NCBI RefSeq assembly: GCF_009827535.1
Contig: NZ_WTYN01000001.1
Span: 1,302,001 to 1,366,000 of the forward strand
DNA from: Qipengyuania oceanensis
Lineage (GTDB): Bacteria; Pseudomonadota; Alphaproteobacteria; Sphingomonadales; Sphingomonadaceae
Length of the DNA stretch: 64,000 nt
Direction of reading: 5' to 3'
The translations under genes were made by a program, and so were the position numbers. The notes under the pieces were generated by a model. The model did no database searches and had not been told where the DNA came from. It worked only from the letters and a program-made list of their open reading frames with translations. This document shows, in pieces, positions 42,314 to 52,345 of this stretch. How positions within the stretch are numbered: position 1 is the first letter of the stretch; each line of letters opens with the position of its first letter.

Positions 42314-44649
42314 GCGCCGTCCGCTAGCAGCGGGAGCGAACGAAGGCGATGCCCGGTTGCCGAATGGACCGCATTGGCGATCGCAGGTGCGATAACCGCC
42401 ACGCCCAGTTCGCCCGGATCGAATGGCGGCGCCGGACTGTCGACGAAATCGACCTCGATTTCCGGGCAGGTCGCCAGGCTGGCGAGGCGCAGATCGCGCA
42501 GTCTCGCCGCGTTCGGAATACCCCGTTCGTAATCGAGCCGCGGGGCCAGCGCCAATTCCATGCCGTAGAGCAGGCCGCCCTCTATCTGCTGACGAGCGAT
42601 GTCGAGATTGACGATCCGCCCGATGTCGACGGCAGCGGTGATCCGGTCGACGAGGATCCCGCCATCGCCCATGCGCGCCTCGACGATGCAGGCGATCCGC
42701 CCGCCGTCATCGCGCGAGCCCATGCGATGGCAGGCGAGGCCCTGCCCGCCCTGCCCGATGTTGCCGCCTTCCCAGCCCGCGATCGCCGCGCAGCGCCGCA
42801 GCACCGCGACCATCCTCGTGTCGCCACCCAGCATCCCGATGCGATAGGACAGGCGCTCGCGCCCGAGGCCGGCAGCGATCTCGTCGATCAGGCTCTCGTT
42901 GAAGAAGGCGGTGTAGCCATGGGCATTCGCCCGCATCCGGCCGCTCGGCAGGGGCAGCGTGACGGGCACGTGATCGATCGCGCAATTGGGAATGTCGTAA
43001 AGCGGCTCGGCCCCGGCGCAGACCATCGGATCGGCCTCTCCCTCGACTGCTTCGATCGCTGCCGGGGCGCTGGCATTATCGAACAGGCGTTCGCCGAATT
43101 CGCGGGCCGCGGGCGGCATGGCAATGCGCGCATGCCAGGTGCGGATCGTCCCTTCCTGCGGATCGACCTCCGCGCCGACCCGCGCGATCAGCGGCGGGCG
43201 CGGGCGGGTCATCTGGTGCTCTTGAGCGCGCGACCAGGTCAGCTGCACCGGCCGACCGGTTTCCTTCGCGATAATCGCCGCCTCGATCGCGTGGTCGAGT
43301 TCCAGCCGGCGATCGAAGCTGCCGCCCGCGGCGACCGGATAGAGCACCACGTCTTCTGGCGCGAGGCCGACGGCCCGCCCGGCCGCCACGCGGGCCCGCT
43401 CCGGCGCCTGGCTCGCGATCCACAGCTCGAGCCTGCCATCGATCAGGCGCGCGGTCGCGCTGGCGGTTTCCAGCGGGGCATGAAGAGCCGGGTGCACGAC
43501 GTAGCGGGAGATATATCCAATCCGCGAAAGGCGATCGTCCGGTTCGCCCCATTCGAGCACGCGTTCGGCATCGCCCTGTTCGATCGCGGTCGCCAGCAGC
43601 GTGTCGTTCACCCGGCTGTCGACCGCCTGGAGAGCGCGGAACTTGGGCCGCATCGCATCCAGCGCGAGACTGGCGTACCACCAACTCGTCCCCACTGCGG
43701 CGAGCCAGCGCCTTGCCCGCACCGCGCCGACGAAGCCGGTCATCCCGGCAGCTTTCGCGGCATCGAATTCCGCGAGTTCGCCATCGCCCTGCGGCGCATG
43801 GCGGATCGCGGCATAGACCATCCCCGGCAGGCGAACGTCGCCGGCAAATGTCATGCTGCCGCCGACCTTGGCCGGAAGATCGATGCGCGGGTACGGCGAG
43901 ATCGCATCGGTGTCGGACGCGAAGGGTTGTTCGGCGAAGCTTTCCGGGCGCAGCGGGGGCGGATCGGGCGGGTCGAGCAGCGCCGCATCGGCGGCAAGTT
44001 CGCCGAATCCTGCGCGCTTGTCGCCGTGGATCACGAAGCCGCCGGCCACCTCGCATTCTTCGGGAGAGACATCCCACCGGTTTGCGGCAACTTCCGACAG
44101 CATGCCCCGCGCACTGGCTGCGGCGATCCGGCATGGCTCTTCATAGGCCGCGAGCGAGGTGCCGTCGGCGGTGACCGTGAACCGTTCGCTCTCGGCAAAG
44201 CGCCTGACGAAATAGTCGTCCGCCTCGTCGGCCAGCCCCGGCAGAAGGTCGCGCCACAGCGGCGCCCAGGCGGCCGCCAGCGGCAGGTTCGGATAGGCAC
44301 CGTTGGGCGGGACCGGCTCGACCGCGACCTGCCGCCAGTCGGCACCGAGCTCCACGGCCACGATCTGCGGCAGCACGGTGGTCACGCCCTGTCCCATCTC
44401 GAGCTGCGGAACGGCCACCGTTACGATCCCGTCCTCGCCGATCTTGAGCCAGGCACCGTAGGCATACTCGCCGCGGCCCGGCGACAACGGCGGCGCGAAC
44501 TGGCGCGGCATAAGCGACCAGGCGAGCACCAGGCCTCCGCCCGCGGCCGCACCGGCAATCAATCCGCGTCGGCTTACCCTGGGGCCGGCATAGCGCGGCA
44601 AACCGGGCAATCTGCCCTTGATTCCTGGGATCTTCAGCCTGCCAGCCAT
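42310..44649 (-). CDS. Molybdopterin-binding hydroxylase large subunit (isoquinoline oxidoreductase beta type)
   Basis: A 779-residue protein of the xanthine dehydrogenase family. It starts with a twin-arginine signal ([16 protein letters not shown]) that directs it across the inner membrane folded. The middle holds molybdopterin-binding segments such as [37 protein letters not shown] and [14 protein letters not shown], and a C-terminal [15 protein letters not shown]. Enzymes of this type hydroxylate N-heterocycles or aldehydes with a separate 2Fe-2S small subunit, which is absent here. It overlaps mrp upstream by 16 bases and hemH downstream by four. Confidence 0.88.
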   Translation of the reverse strand: MAGRLKIPGIKGRLPGLPRYAGPRVSRRGLIAGAAAGGGLVLAWSLMPRQFAPPLSPGRGEYAYGAWLKIGEDGIVTVAVPQLEMGQGVTTVLPQIVAVELGADWRQVAVEPVPPNGAYPNLPLAAAWAPLWRDLLPGLADEADDYFVRRFAESERFTVTADGTSLAAYEEPCRIAAASARGMLSEVAANRWDVSPEECEVAGGFVIHGDKRAGFGELAADAALLDPPDPPPLRPESFAEQPFASDTDAISPYPRIDLPAKVGGSMTFAGDVRLPGMVYAAIRHAPQGDGELAEFDAAKAAGMTGFVGAVRARRWLAAVGTSWWYASLALDAMRPKFRALQAVDSRVNDTLLATAIEQGDAERVLEWGEPDDRLSRIGYISRYVVHPALHAPLETASATARLIDGRLELWIASQAPERARVAAGRAVGLAPEDVVLYPVAAGGSFDRRLELDHAIEAAIIAKETGRPVQLTWSRAQEHQMTRPRPPLIARVGAEVDPQEGTIRTWHARIAMPPAAREFGERLFDNASAPAAIEAVEGEADPMVCAGAEPLYDIPNCAIDHVPVTLPLPSGRMRANAHGYTAFFNESLIDEIAAGLGRERLSYRIGMLGGDTRMVAVLRRCAAIAGWEGGNIGQGGQGLACHRMGSRDDGGRIACIVEARMGDGGILVDRITAAVDIGRIVNLDIARQQIEGGLLYGMELALAPRLDYERGIPNAARLRDLRLASLATCPEIEVDFVDSPAPPFDPGELGVAVIAPAIANAVHSATGHRLRSLPLLADGA

Positions 44650-45590
44650 GTCGCCAGTCGATCGGCTACGTCGCGGAAGATCGCGCCCGGCGCGCCCTCG
44701 CCAGCGGCCAGTGGCTTGCCGGCATCGCTTGCTTCGCGGATCGCCATTTCCAGCGGGATGCGGCCCAAGAGCGGCGCCCCCATGGCCTCGGCCGCAGCCT
44801 CGACCCCGCCGCGACCGAAGGGATCGCTCACTTCGCCGCAATGCGGGCAGGCATAGCCGGCCATGTTCTCGACCAGGCCCACGATCGGCACGCCGGCGGT
44901 TTCGAATAATTGCGCGGCGCGGGTCGCATCGATCAGCGCAAGGTCCTGCGGGGTCGAGACGATGACCGCGCCGGCAGGCTTGTGCTTCTGCAGCATCGAC
45001 AATTGCACGTCCCCGGTGCCTGGCGGCAGATCGACGAGCAGCACCTCGACATCGCCCCAATGCGCGTCGATCAGCTGGCCGAGCGCATTGCCGACCATCG
45101 GGCCGCGCCAGGCGATCGCCTTGCCGGGTTCTACGAGATGCCCCATCGAGAGGACGGGCACGCCGTACTCGCTCGCGACCGGGACCAGCTTGCCCTCTTC
45201 CGCCACCGGACGCTCGCCCGCATTACCGAGAAGCACCGGCTGCGACGGGCCGTAGATATCGGCATCGACCACACCGACCTTGTGGCCCGACTGCGCAAGC
45301 GCGACGGCGAGATTGGCGGTAAGGGTCGATTTGCCGACGCCGCCCTTGCCCGAGCCGATCGCGACGATCCGCCGCTGCGCTCGCTCGGCAGTCATCGCGA
45401 GGCGCACGTCGTCAATCTGCTCATTTTTCAGCAGCGCCTGCTCGGCCGCTTGCCCGAGCGCGGCGCGAGCCTGCGCGTCGAGCCCGGCAACATCGAGCAC
45501 CACCGTCGCGGTAGCGCCGGTCAGCCGCGCCGATTGCACGCGAGCGGCGATATCGGCGCGCAACAGGGCCTTGAGTGCATCCTGGTCCAT
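44634..45590 (-). CDS. Mrp/NBP35 family Fe-S cluster carrier ATPase
   Basis: A 318-residue P-loop ATPase that delivers iron-sulfur clusters. An N-terminal DUF59-like helical part (1-95) precedes the deviant Walker [21 protein letters not shown] near residue 102, [29 protein letters not shown], and the cluster-binding CPHC in [11 protein letters not shown] near residue 254. The gene heads a run with the molybdopterin enzyme and ferrochelatase, both of which need metallocofactors. Confidence 0.93.
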   Translation of the reverse strand: MDQDALKALLRADIAARVQSARLTGATATVVLDVAGLDAQARAALGQAAEQALLKNEQIDDVRLAMTAERAQRRIVAIGSGKGGVGKSTLTANLAVALAQSGHKVGVVDADIYGPSQPVLLGNAGERPVAEEGKLVPVASEYGVPVLSMGHLVEPGKAIAWRGPMVGNALGQLIDAHWGDVEVLLVDLPPGTGDVQLSMLQKHKPAGAVIVSTPQDLALIDATRAAQLFETAGVPIVGLVENMAGYACPHCGEVSDPFGRGGVEAAAEAMGAPLLGRIPLEMAIREASDAGKPLAAGEGAPGAIFRDVADRLATWLAG

Positions 45591-45664
45591 GCGCGAGGCC
45601 TCCTAGCAGCAAAATCCGTGCGGCAACCCCTGTTTTTCCCGCAATCGACACCTATAAAGGTCGC

Positions 45665-46861
45665 ATGAGGATTTTCGACGGGATCGGACGGTCGATCGGA
45701 TTCGCCATGGCAGGCAAGGGCAATCCCTGGGGCAAGCCCCCGGGTGACGGCAGCGGCAGTGATGGCGGCGATGAACCGAAGGGCGACAGCCCGGGCAGCG
45801 ACGGCGGCAAGGACCGGGGGCCGCGCAATCCGTGGTTGCCGGGTGGTTCCGGTACTCGCGGCAGCGACAGCGACGACCGGCGCCGCTCTGCCAGCATCGA
45901 GGATATCTTCAAGAACCGTGGTCCCGAAGGCCCGCGCCGCAGGGGCGGCGGTGGCCCGCGCGGTCCCAATTTCCGCATGCCCGAGCGACCTGGCGGCAAG
46001 AGCTGGTTCCCCATCGCGGTCGCAGCCATCGCCCTTTTATGGCTGGCAGTGTCCAGCATCCACTTCGTCCAGCCGCGCGAGCAGGGCGTCGTCACGTGGC
46101 TCGGTGGCAAGTATTCGCACACGATGGACCCGGGCACGAATTTCACTGCGCCCTGGCCACTCCAGACGGTCGACGTGATGGACGTCAGCGAAATCAGGCT
46201 CGAGGAGATCGGCTCGGGCGGGGAAAACCTGATCCTGACCGGCGACCAGAACCTCGTCGATCTGTCCTATATCGTGCGCTGGAACATCTCCGACCTCGTC
46301 GCCTACAAGTTCGAATTGCCCGATCCGGAGGAAACCGTCCGCGAGGTCGCGGAGAGCGCGATGCGCGAATCGATCGCCGAAACCGATCTCGACCGCGTGT
46401 TGTCGGGTGCCGGGCGCGAACAGGTCGAAACGCGGGTGCGGGCCCGCATGCAGAACATCCTCAACGCCTACGGGTCCGGGATCGCGGTGCAGGGTGTTGA
46501 AATCGCGCGGACCGAGGCACCGGAACAGGTGATCGAGGCATTCAACGACGTGCTCGCCGCGCGCCAGGACGCGGAACGCGAACTCAACCAGGCGCGCCGT
46601 TACGAACAGCAATTGCTCGCGCAGGCGCAAGGTAGCGCGGCCGAGTTCAACGAGATCTACGAGCAGTATCGCCTCGCGCCCGAAGTCACGCGGCGCAGGC
46701 TCTATTACGAAACCATGGAGAGCGTGTTGCGCGGTACCGACAAGACCATCGTCGAAACCGATGGCGTGACGCCCTACCTGCCGCTGAACGAAATGCAGCG
46801 CCGCAATCGCGGTGGCACGACGACCGTCACGCCGCCGGCGGCACCGCAGGGAGGCCAGTGA
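45665..46861 (+). CDS. hflK: FtsH protease modulator HflK
   Basis: HflK and HflC form a membrane complex that restrains FtsH. The 398-residue product has a Gly/Asp-rich N-terminus (KGNPWGKPPGDG near residue 18), one membrane helix (WFPIAVAAIALLWLAVSSIHFV near 120), and an SPFH/Band-7 domain (REQGVVTWLGGKYSHTMDPGTNF; NILNAYGSGIAVQGVEIARTEAPEQV). The Gln/Ala-rich coiled tail precedes a Thr-rich end. The ATG at 45665 has AAGG four bases upstream and was preferred over the ATG at 45707. hflC follows at once. Confidence 0.94.
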   Translation: MRIFDGIGRSIGFAMAGKGNPWGKPPGDGSGSDGGDEPKGDSPGSDGGKDRGPRNPWLPGGSGTRGSDSDDRRRSASIEDIFKNRGPEGPRRRGGGGPRGPNFRMPERPGGKSWFPIAVAAIALLWLAVSSIHFVQPREQGVVTWLGGKYSHTMDPGTNFTAPWPLQTVDVMDVSEIRLEEIGSGGENLILTGDQNLVDLSYIVRWNISDLVAYKFELPDPEETVREVAESAMRESIAETDLDRVLSGAGREQVETRVRARMQNILNAYGSGIAVQGVEIARTEAPEQVIEAFNDVLAARQDAERELNQARRYEQQLLAQAQGSAAEFNEIYEQYRLAPEVTRRRLYYETMESVLRGTDKTIVETDGVTPYLPLNEMQRRNRGGTTTVTPPAAPQGGQ

Positions 46862-46862
46862 G

Positions 46863-47732
46863 ATGAACACGATCTGGCAGGACCACAAGGCAAGCGTCAT
46901 CGCGGTGATCGTGCTGATCGCCGCACTGCTGAGCACGATGGTGATCATCCCCGAAACCCAGCAGGCGGTGAAGATCCGTACCGGTGAGCCGGTGGCGGTC
47001 ATCAATCGCTTCGATCCCGACCAGCCCTTCGGGCGGACCGGCGCCGGGCTGTGGTACCGCATCCCGATCGTCGAGCGGATCCAGATGGTAGACCGGCGGA
47101 TTCTCGATCTCGACATGCAGCGCGAGACGGTCCTGTCGAACGACCAGCAGCGGCTCGAAGTCGATGCCTACGCCCGTTTCCGCATCTACGACCCGGTGCT
47201 GTTCGTCGAACGCGTCGGCAGCGAGGACCGGCTGCGCAACCAGCTTGCGCAGATCCTGACCTCGGTACTGCGCCAGGAGCTCGGTCGGCGGACGTTTGCC
47301 AGCCTGCTCACCGCAGAGCGCGGCAATGCGATGACCAATATCCGCGACCAGCTCGACCAGCAGGCGCGCCAGTACGGCGCGCAGGTTCTCGACGTGCGGA
47401 TCAAGCGGGCAGACCTGCCGCGCGGCACGCCCTTGCAGGCCGCCTTCACGCGGATGGAATCCGAACGCCAGGAAGAAGCCGAGACGATCCGTGCGGGTGG
47501 CCGGCGCGATGCGCAGATCATCCGCGCCGAATCCGAAGCCGAAGCGGCGGAGATTTACGCGGAGGCCTACAACAAGGATCCGCAGTTCTACGACTTCTTC
47601 CGCGCGATGGAGAGCTATCGCCGCACCTTCGGACCCGCCCGCCCGGGCGAGAGCCCCGAGAACGTCGGCGAAAGTTCGGTGATCCTGTCGCCGGACAACG
47701 ACTACCTGCGCCAGTTCCGCGGCGGTCGTTGA
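46863..47732 (+). CDS. hflC: FtsH protease modulator HflC
   Basis: The 289-residue partner of HflK: N-terminal membrane helix (VIAVIVLIAALLSTMVII) and an SPFH domain with QQAVKIRTGEPVAVINRF, RILDLDMQRETVLSNDQQRLEVDAYARFRI and LDVRIKRADLPRGTPLQAAFTRMESERQ, a family signature. It begins one base after the hflK stop, so translation is coupled. degP follows 124 bp downstream in the same direction, grouping envelope quality-control genes. Confidence 0.95.
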   Translation: MNTIWQDHKASVIAVIVLIAALLSTMVIIPETQQAVKIRTGEPVAVINRFDPDQPFGRTGAGLWYRIPIVERIQMVDRRILDLDMQRETVLSNDQQRLEVDAYARFRIYDPVLFVERVGSEDRLRNQLAQILTSVLRQELGRRTFASLLTAERGNAMTNIRDQLDQQARQYGAQVLDVRIKRADLPRGTPLQAAFTRMESERQEEAETIRAGGRRDAQIIRAESEAEAAEIYAEAYNKDPQFYDFFRAMESYRRTFGPARPGESPENVGESSVILSPDNDYLRQFRGGR

Positions 47733-47856
47733 ACCGAAGGTTCTGCGCGACGACGACAGTCGTTGTTCAAAAACCGTTCAGCGCTTGCAGCGTGTAGTCG
47801 CCAGCGATCGTGGGACTGCGAAACACACTGAGAGTAATCGGAAGGACCCTACCCCC

Positions 47857-49383
47857 GTGCGATATGTATATGGATTGACTTCGGCGCTGCTGGTGGGCGG
47901 CGCAGCGATTAGCCTCGTGACCGGCCAGCCTGCCGGTGCCCAGGTTGCCCAGAACGACGACAGCCACATGAGCAATGTCGTGCCGCGCGCCGGCGCGCCG
48001 TCGAGCTTTGCCGACCTGACCCAGCAACTCCAACCCGCGGTGGTCAACATCTCGACCCGCCAGCGTGTCGAAGTAGCCAACAACAATCCCTTCGCTGGCA
48101 CTCCGTTCGAGAATTTCTTCAACAACCGCCGTGGCCAGCAGCAACAGCAGCAGCCGCAAACGCGCGAGGCCCAGTCGCTCGGCTCGGGCTTCATCATCTC
48201 GGCCGATGGCTACGTGGTGACCAACAACCACGTCGTCAGCCCGACCGGGCGCGGCACGGTCGAGGAAATCACCGTGACCATGCCCGACGGCACGGAATAT
48301 CCGGCCGAGCTGGTTGGCGCCGATGCCGACAGCGACCTCGCGGTGCTCAAGGTGAGCCGCAGTTCGCCCTTCCCCTTCGTCAAGTTCGGTGACAGCAGCC
48401 AGGCCCGCGTCGGCGACTGGGTGATCGCGATCGGCAATCCGTTCGGCCTTGGCGGAACGGTCACGTCCGGAATCGTCTCGGCAGTGCTGCGCAACACCGG
48501 CGGCGGCGCATATGATCGCTACATCCAGACAGATGCCAGCATCAACCGCGGCAACTCGGGGGGTCCGCTGTTCGACATGCAGGGCAACGTGATCGGCATC
48601 AATAACGCGATCTTCTCTCCGACCGGAGGCAGCGTCGGCATCGGCTTCGCCATTCCGGCCGAAACCGCAGCACCGATCGTCGACCAGCTTCGCCGCGGCG
48701 AGCAGATCGAGCGCGGTTACCTCGGCGTGCGGATCCAGCCGGTCACCGACGACCTGGCCGCCGCGCTCGGCCTGCGCCGCAACTCCGGCGAGTTCGTCCA
48801 GATGGTCGAGCCCGACGGCGCGGCCGACAAGGCCGGCATCCGTGCCGGGGACGTCGTGGTCGAAGTGAACAACCGCGAAGTCACCGCCGACCAGACGCTG
48901 TCCTACCTCATCGCCAATACGCCGCCCGGCTCGCGCATCCCGATCGAGCTGTACCGCGACGGCAAGCGCCGCACGGTGACCGCGACGGTGGCTCGCCGGC
49001 CGAGCGCCGACGAGATGCGCCAGGCACAGATGTTCGATCCCGACGCCGAGCCGGAAGAGCCTTCGGGCGAGCCGAGCACGATCATCGAGGAACGGGTTGG
49101 CCTGCAAGTCATGCCGCTTACTCCGCAGATCGCTCGCCAGCTGGGTGCGGATACCGATACGCAGGGCCTCGTCATCGGCGCGGTCGATCCGAATTCCGAC
49201 GCGGCACGCAAGGGCCTGCGGCGCGGCGACATCATCCTGGGCTCCGACTACCGGCCGATCGGCTCGGTCGAGGCGCTCGAGGCTGCGGTGCGCGCTGCCG
49301 ATCGCGAGAACCGCGAAGCCGTGCTGCTGCAGGTGCAGCGCCGCGGCGGAACGGCGCAATACGTGGCGGTCCGGCTGAACTGA
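47857..49383 (+). CDS. degP: Do-family periplasmic serine endopeptidase
   Basis: A 508-residue HtrA/DegP protease/chaperone. A signal peptide (LTSALLVGGAAISLVTGQPAGA) is followed by a Gln-rich loop (QQQQQQPQ) and the trypsin-like domain with His (VVTNNHVVS), Asp (DADSDLAVLK) and Ser (INRGNSGGPLF). Two PDZ domains follow (GYLGVRIQPVTDDLAAALGL and a second beginning VGLQVMPLTPQIARQLG). The start is GTG at 47857 with GGAAGG 11 bases upstream; the region 47733-47856 holds no other gene. A strong terminator follows. Confidence 0.94.
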   Translation: MRYVYGLTSALLVGGAAISLVTGQPAGAQVAQNDDSHMSNVVPRAGAPSSFADLTQQLQPAVVNISTRQRVEVANNNPFAGTPFENFFNNRRGQQQQQQPQTREAQSLGSGFIISADGYVVTNNHVVSPTGRGTVEEITVTMPDGTEYPAELVGADADSDLAVLKVSRSSPFPFVKFGDSSQARVGDWVIAIGNPFGLGGTVTSGIVSAVLRNTGGGAYDRYIQTDASINRGNSGGPLFDMQGNVIGINNAIFSPTGGSVGIGFAIPAETAAPIVDQLRRGEQIERGYLGVRIQPVTDDLAAALGLRRNSGEFVQMVEPDGAADKAGIRAGDVVVEVNNREVTADQTLSYLIANTPPGSRIPIELYRDGKRRTVTATVARRPSADEMRQAQMFDPDAEPEEPSGEPSTIIEERVGLQVMPLTPQIARQLGADTDTQGLVIGAVDPNSDAARKGLRRGDIILGSDYRPIGSVEALEAAVRAADRENREAVLLQVQRRGGTAQYVAVRLN

Positions 49384-49402
49384 TCCGGCCAGCCCGCGAT
49401 AC

Positions 49403-49445
49403 GAAACAGGCCCGGTCCCGCTAAGCGCGGGGCCGGGCCTGTTTC
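49403..49445. terminator. Bidirectional terminator between degP and the PBP1A gene
   Basis: A long inverted repeat (GAAACAGGCCCGG ... CCGGGCCTGTTTC) with a short GC loop, closing with TTTC on the plus strand and a mirrored run on the minus strand. It lies between two convergent genes, 20 bp after degP and 30 bp after the PBP gene on the other strand. Confidence 0.85.
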
Positions 49446-49474
49446 GTGCCGGTGCACAGACCGGCTGCGCGCGC

Positions 49475-51718
49475 TTACTGGCTACCGGACTGCGGGATTT
49501 CGATGACCCGTGGCCCGCGGTTGCGGGTGGTCGTCGACGAGGGAACCGGCGTCGGCTGGGCCTGCCCGCCAGTAGCGCGTTCGAGAAAGTCGTCGCTCGC
49601 GGCCGGTGGCGCGGAGTTGCGGCTCGGCACCAGCACGCCGTTGGGCGAGCGGCGGTCCGGCGCCGGCGGCTGACGGCCGGGTTGGCCTTCGCCTTCGACC
49701 GGGAACGGCATCTCTCCGACCCCCGGTTCCTGCGGGCGGCCCGGCTCGATCAGATTGCCCTGCTCATCGATGAAGTAATAGTCGTCCGGCTTGCCGAAGA
49801 AGAACTCGTCGTCCGGCTCGAGCTGCCATTCAGGCAATTGCACCTTGGTGTCGAATTCCTCGACCGGGCGATCCTTGACCGCATACCGCATGAATGCGGC
49901 GAAGGCCTGGGCAGGCGCACGCCCGCCCTGCAGCCCGCCGACCGGCTTGGCATCGTCGCGGCCCATCCACACGCCCGTCGTGATGCCGGAGGAAAACCCG
50001 AGGAACCAGCCGTCCTTGTTCGAATTGGTGGTGCCGGTCTTGCCCGCGACCGGGCGCCCGATCTGGGCCGCTCGACCGGTACCGGTGTTGACGGTGGTCT
50101 GAAGCAGGTCGGTGATCCCGGCAACGACGTAGTCGGGGGCGAGCGATGACGAACTGCGCGGGCGATGGCGATACAGCTCCTCGCCATCGGCGCTGGTCAC
50201 CTTGACGATGCCGTAGGGCTCGACCGACTGGCCTTTCGACGAGATCGAGGCGAAGGCGCGCGTCATGTCGATCACGCGGACTTCGGAGCTGCCGAGCACC
50301 ATCGAGGGATAGGTGGAAATCGGCGTGGTGATGCCGAAACGTCGCGCCATCGAGGCAACCGTGCCGAAGCCGACCTCGTTGCCGAGCTGGGCGGCAACCG
50401 TGTTCTTCGAATAGGCGAAGGCGGTGCGGATATCGATCTCGCCGGAAAATCCGCCAGTCGAGTTGCGCGGGCTCCAGCCGTCGATCGTGACCGGCGTATC
50501 GACCACCCGGTCGTCGGGCGTGTAGCCCGCTTCCAAGGCGGCGAGATAGACGAACAGCTTCCACGCCGAGCCGGGCTGGCGCATCGCATTGACCGCGCGG
50601 TTGTAATTGGTCTCGACGTAATCGGTCCCGCCGACCAGCGCGAGGATCGCACCGTCCCGGTCGAGGCTGACCAGCGCCCCTTGCGCGCCCTTGGGCACGT
50701 TGGCCTTGATCGCAGTTGTCGCGGCGCGCTGCATCCCGACGTCGAGCGTAGTCCAGACCTCGATCGGCTCGAAGGTCTCGGGCAGCAGCATGTCGAGCTG
50801 CGGCAGGACGTAGTCGGTGAAGTAGCGGACCGAGTTCTGCGCCTTGTCCTGCTTCAGCTTGACGGCGGACACGTCGACCGCGGCCTCGTTGGGCGAAATG
50901 CGGCCCTGTTCCTTCATCAACCGCAGCACCACGCTGGCACGGGCCACGGCCGCGTCGACATCGGCAGTCGGCGAATAGCGCGAGGGAGCCTTCACCAGGC
51001 CGGCGATGATAGCGGCCTCGCCGGTCGAAAGCTCGGTCGCCGGGTGGCTGAAGAACTTGCGGCTGGCTGAATCGATGCCGTAGGCACCGCCGCCGAAATA
51101 GACCTTGTTGAGATAGAGCTCGAGGATCTGCTCCTTGGAGAACTTCATTTCCAGGGCGAGCGCGAGAATGCCTTCGCGCGCCTTGCGATCGAGCGAGCGG
51201 TTGGAGTTGAGGAACAGGTTGCGCGCCAGCTGCTGGGTGATCGTCGAGGTCGCGCCGATCCGCTTGTCGCCGGTGACGCTGACATAGACCGCGCGCATCA
51301 TGCCGAGCGGATCGACCCCGAGGTGCGAATAGAACCGCCGGTCCTCGACCGAGATCATCGCATCCTTCATCACTTGGGGAATCTCGTTCGAATCGAGCCA
51401 TTTGCCGTAGCTCGGCCCGAGTTCGACGATCTCGGATCCGTCACGCGCGCGAACCACGATCGTCTGGCCGACCTGGGTCGCCTTGAGCTGGTGGTATCCT
51501 GGAAGCGAGCGCATCGCGAAACTGACGGCGAGCGCGAGAAGCACCAGCGCGACGATCGCCAGCCCGGCGCCCCACTTGAACAGTTTCACGAAAAAGCCCG
51601 GCCAGCCGCGTGCCCGCTCGTCGCGGCGACGCTCTTTCTCCTCGCGCCGACGCTTGTCCTGCGCGCCGGTACGCGCGCGGCCGCCACGCTTGGTGATTTT
51701 TCGACGCCTGTCAGCCAA
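49475..51718 (-). CDS. Penicillin-binding protein 1A (bifunctional transglycosylase/transpeptidase)
   Basis: A 747-residue class A PBP that polymerises and crosslinks peptidoglycan. A Lys/Arg-rich cytoplasmic tail and one membrane helix (GLAIVALVLLALAVSFAM) precede the glycosyltransferase domain with MISVEDRRFYSHLGVDPLG and GATSTITQQLARNLFL. The transpeptidase has SxxK in QPGSAWKLF near residue 380, the SKN-type FAYSKNTVAAQ, and the KTGTT motif. A Pro-rich C-terminal tail is unusually long for the family. Inner membrane, periplasmic catalytic domains. Confidence 0.94.
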   Translation of the reverse strand: MADRRRKITKRGGRARTGAQDKRRREEKERRRDERARGWPGFFVKLFKWGAGLAIVALVLLALAVSFAMRSLPGYHQLKATQVGQTIVVRARDGSEIVELGPSYGKWLDSNEIPQVMKDAMISVEDRRFYSHLGVDPLGMMRAVYVSVTGDKRIGATSTITQQLARNLFLNSNRSLDRKAREGILALALEMKFSKEQILELYLNKVYFGGGAYGIDSASRKFFSHPATELSTGEAAIIAGLVKAPSRYSPTADVDAAVARASVVLRLMKEQGRISPNEAAVDVSAVKLKQDKAQNSVRYFTDYVLPQLDMLLPETFEPIEVWTTLDVGMQRAATTAIKANVPKGAQGALVSLDRDGAILALVGGTDYVETNYNRAVNAMRQPGSAWKLFVYLAALEAGYTPDDRVVDTPVTIDGWSPRNSTGGFSGEIDIRTAFAYSKNTVAAQLGNEVGFGTVASMARRFGITTPISTYPSMVLGSSEVRVIDMTRAFASISSKGQSVEPYGIVKVTSADGEELYRHRPRSSSSLAPDYVVAGITDLLQTTVNTGTGRAAQIGRPVAGKTGTTNSNKDGWFLGFSSGITTGVWMGRDDAKPVGGLQGGRAPAQAFAAFMRYAVKDRPVEEFDTKVQLPEWQLEPDDEFFFGKPDDYYFIDEQGNLIEPGRPQEPGVGEMPFPVEGEGQPGRQPPAPDRRSPNGVLVPSRNSAPPAASDDFLERATGGQAQPTPVPSSTTTRNRGPRVIEIPQSGSQ

Positions 51719-51808
51719 GAAGTCTCATCCGGTTACGCGAGGACGCCGTGCATAGGGCACTTCTAACCGCGCGTGAACGGGCTGGAAACGGCTATCGACG
51801 ATTATGCG

Positions 51809-52213
51809 TCAGTCGGCCTCGGGCGTGAAGTTCAGCGCGGCACTGTTGATGCAGTAGCGCAGGCCGCCCTGATCCCGCGGCCCGTCGGGAAAAACGTGGC
51901 CGAGATGCCCGTCGCACTTGGAGCAGACGACCTCGGTACGGATCATTCCGTGCGAGACATCGCGGTGCTCGGTCACGGCCTCGCCCTCTGCGGGCTTCGT
52001 AAAGGCCGGCCAGCCGCACCCGCTGTTGTACTTGGCGTCGTTGTCGAACAGCTTCGCACCGCAGCCGGCGCATGTGTATTCGCCCGGGTCGTAGTTCTTG
52101 TCGTACTTGCCGGTAAAGGCCCGCTCGGTCCCCGCCTGCCGCAGCACTGCGAACTGCTCGGGCGTCAACTGCTTGCGCCATTCCTCTTCGGTGCGTTCTA
52201 CTTTTTCGGTCAT
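51809..52213 (-). CDS. msrB: Peptide-methionine (R)-S-oxide reductase MsrB
   Basis: Repairs the R-epimer of methionine sulfoxide. The 134-residue product has zinc CxxC pairs (TCAGCGAKLF and CSKCDGHLGHVF), SGCGWPAFTKP, and the catalytic Cys in RYCINSAALNF. The ATG at 52213 gives the common start MTEKVERTEEEW. It complements msrA at 37832, which is encoded far away and on the other strand. Confidence 0.95.
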   Translation of the reverse strand: MTEKVERTEEEWRKQLTPEQFAVLRQAGTERAFTGKYDKNYDPGEYTCAGCGAKLFDNDAKYNSGCGWPAFTKPAEGEAVTEHRDVSHGMIRTEVVCSKCDGHLGHVFPDGPRDQGGLRYCINSAALNFTPEAD

Positions 52214-52345
52214 GCAAACCTCTCTATCTCGCACTGATATCGGTTCGCGACCGTCGAACCGCAAGGCCGAATGGCGGCCTTGCGGAAACGCGATCGACAG
52301 AGAGTTCTCGCACGCGGCGGAGCTTGGCGAGAGACGCCGCCGATC

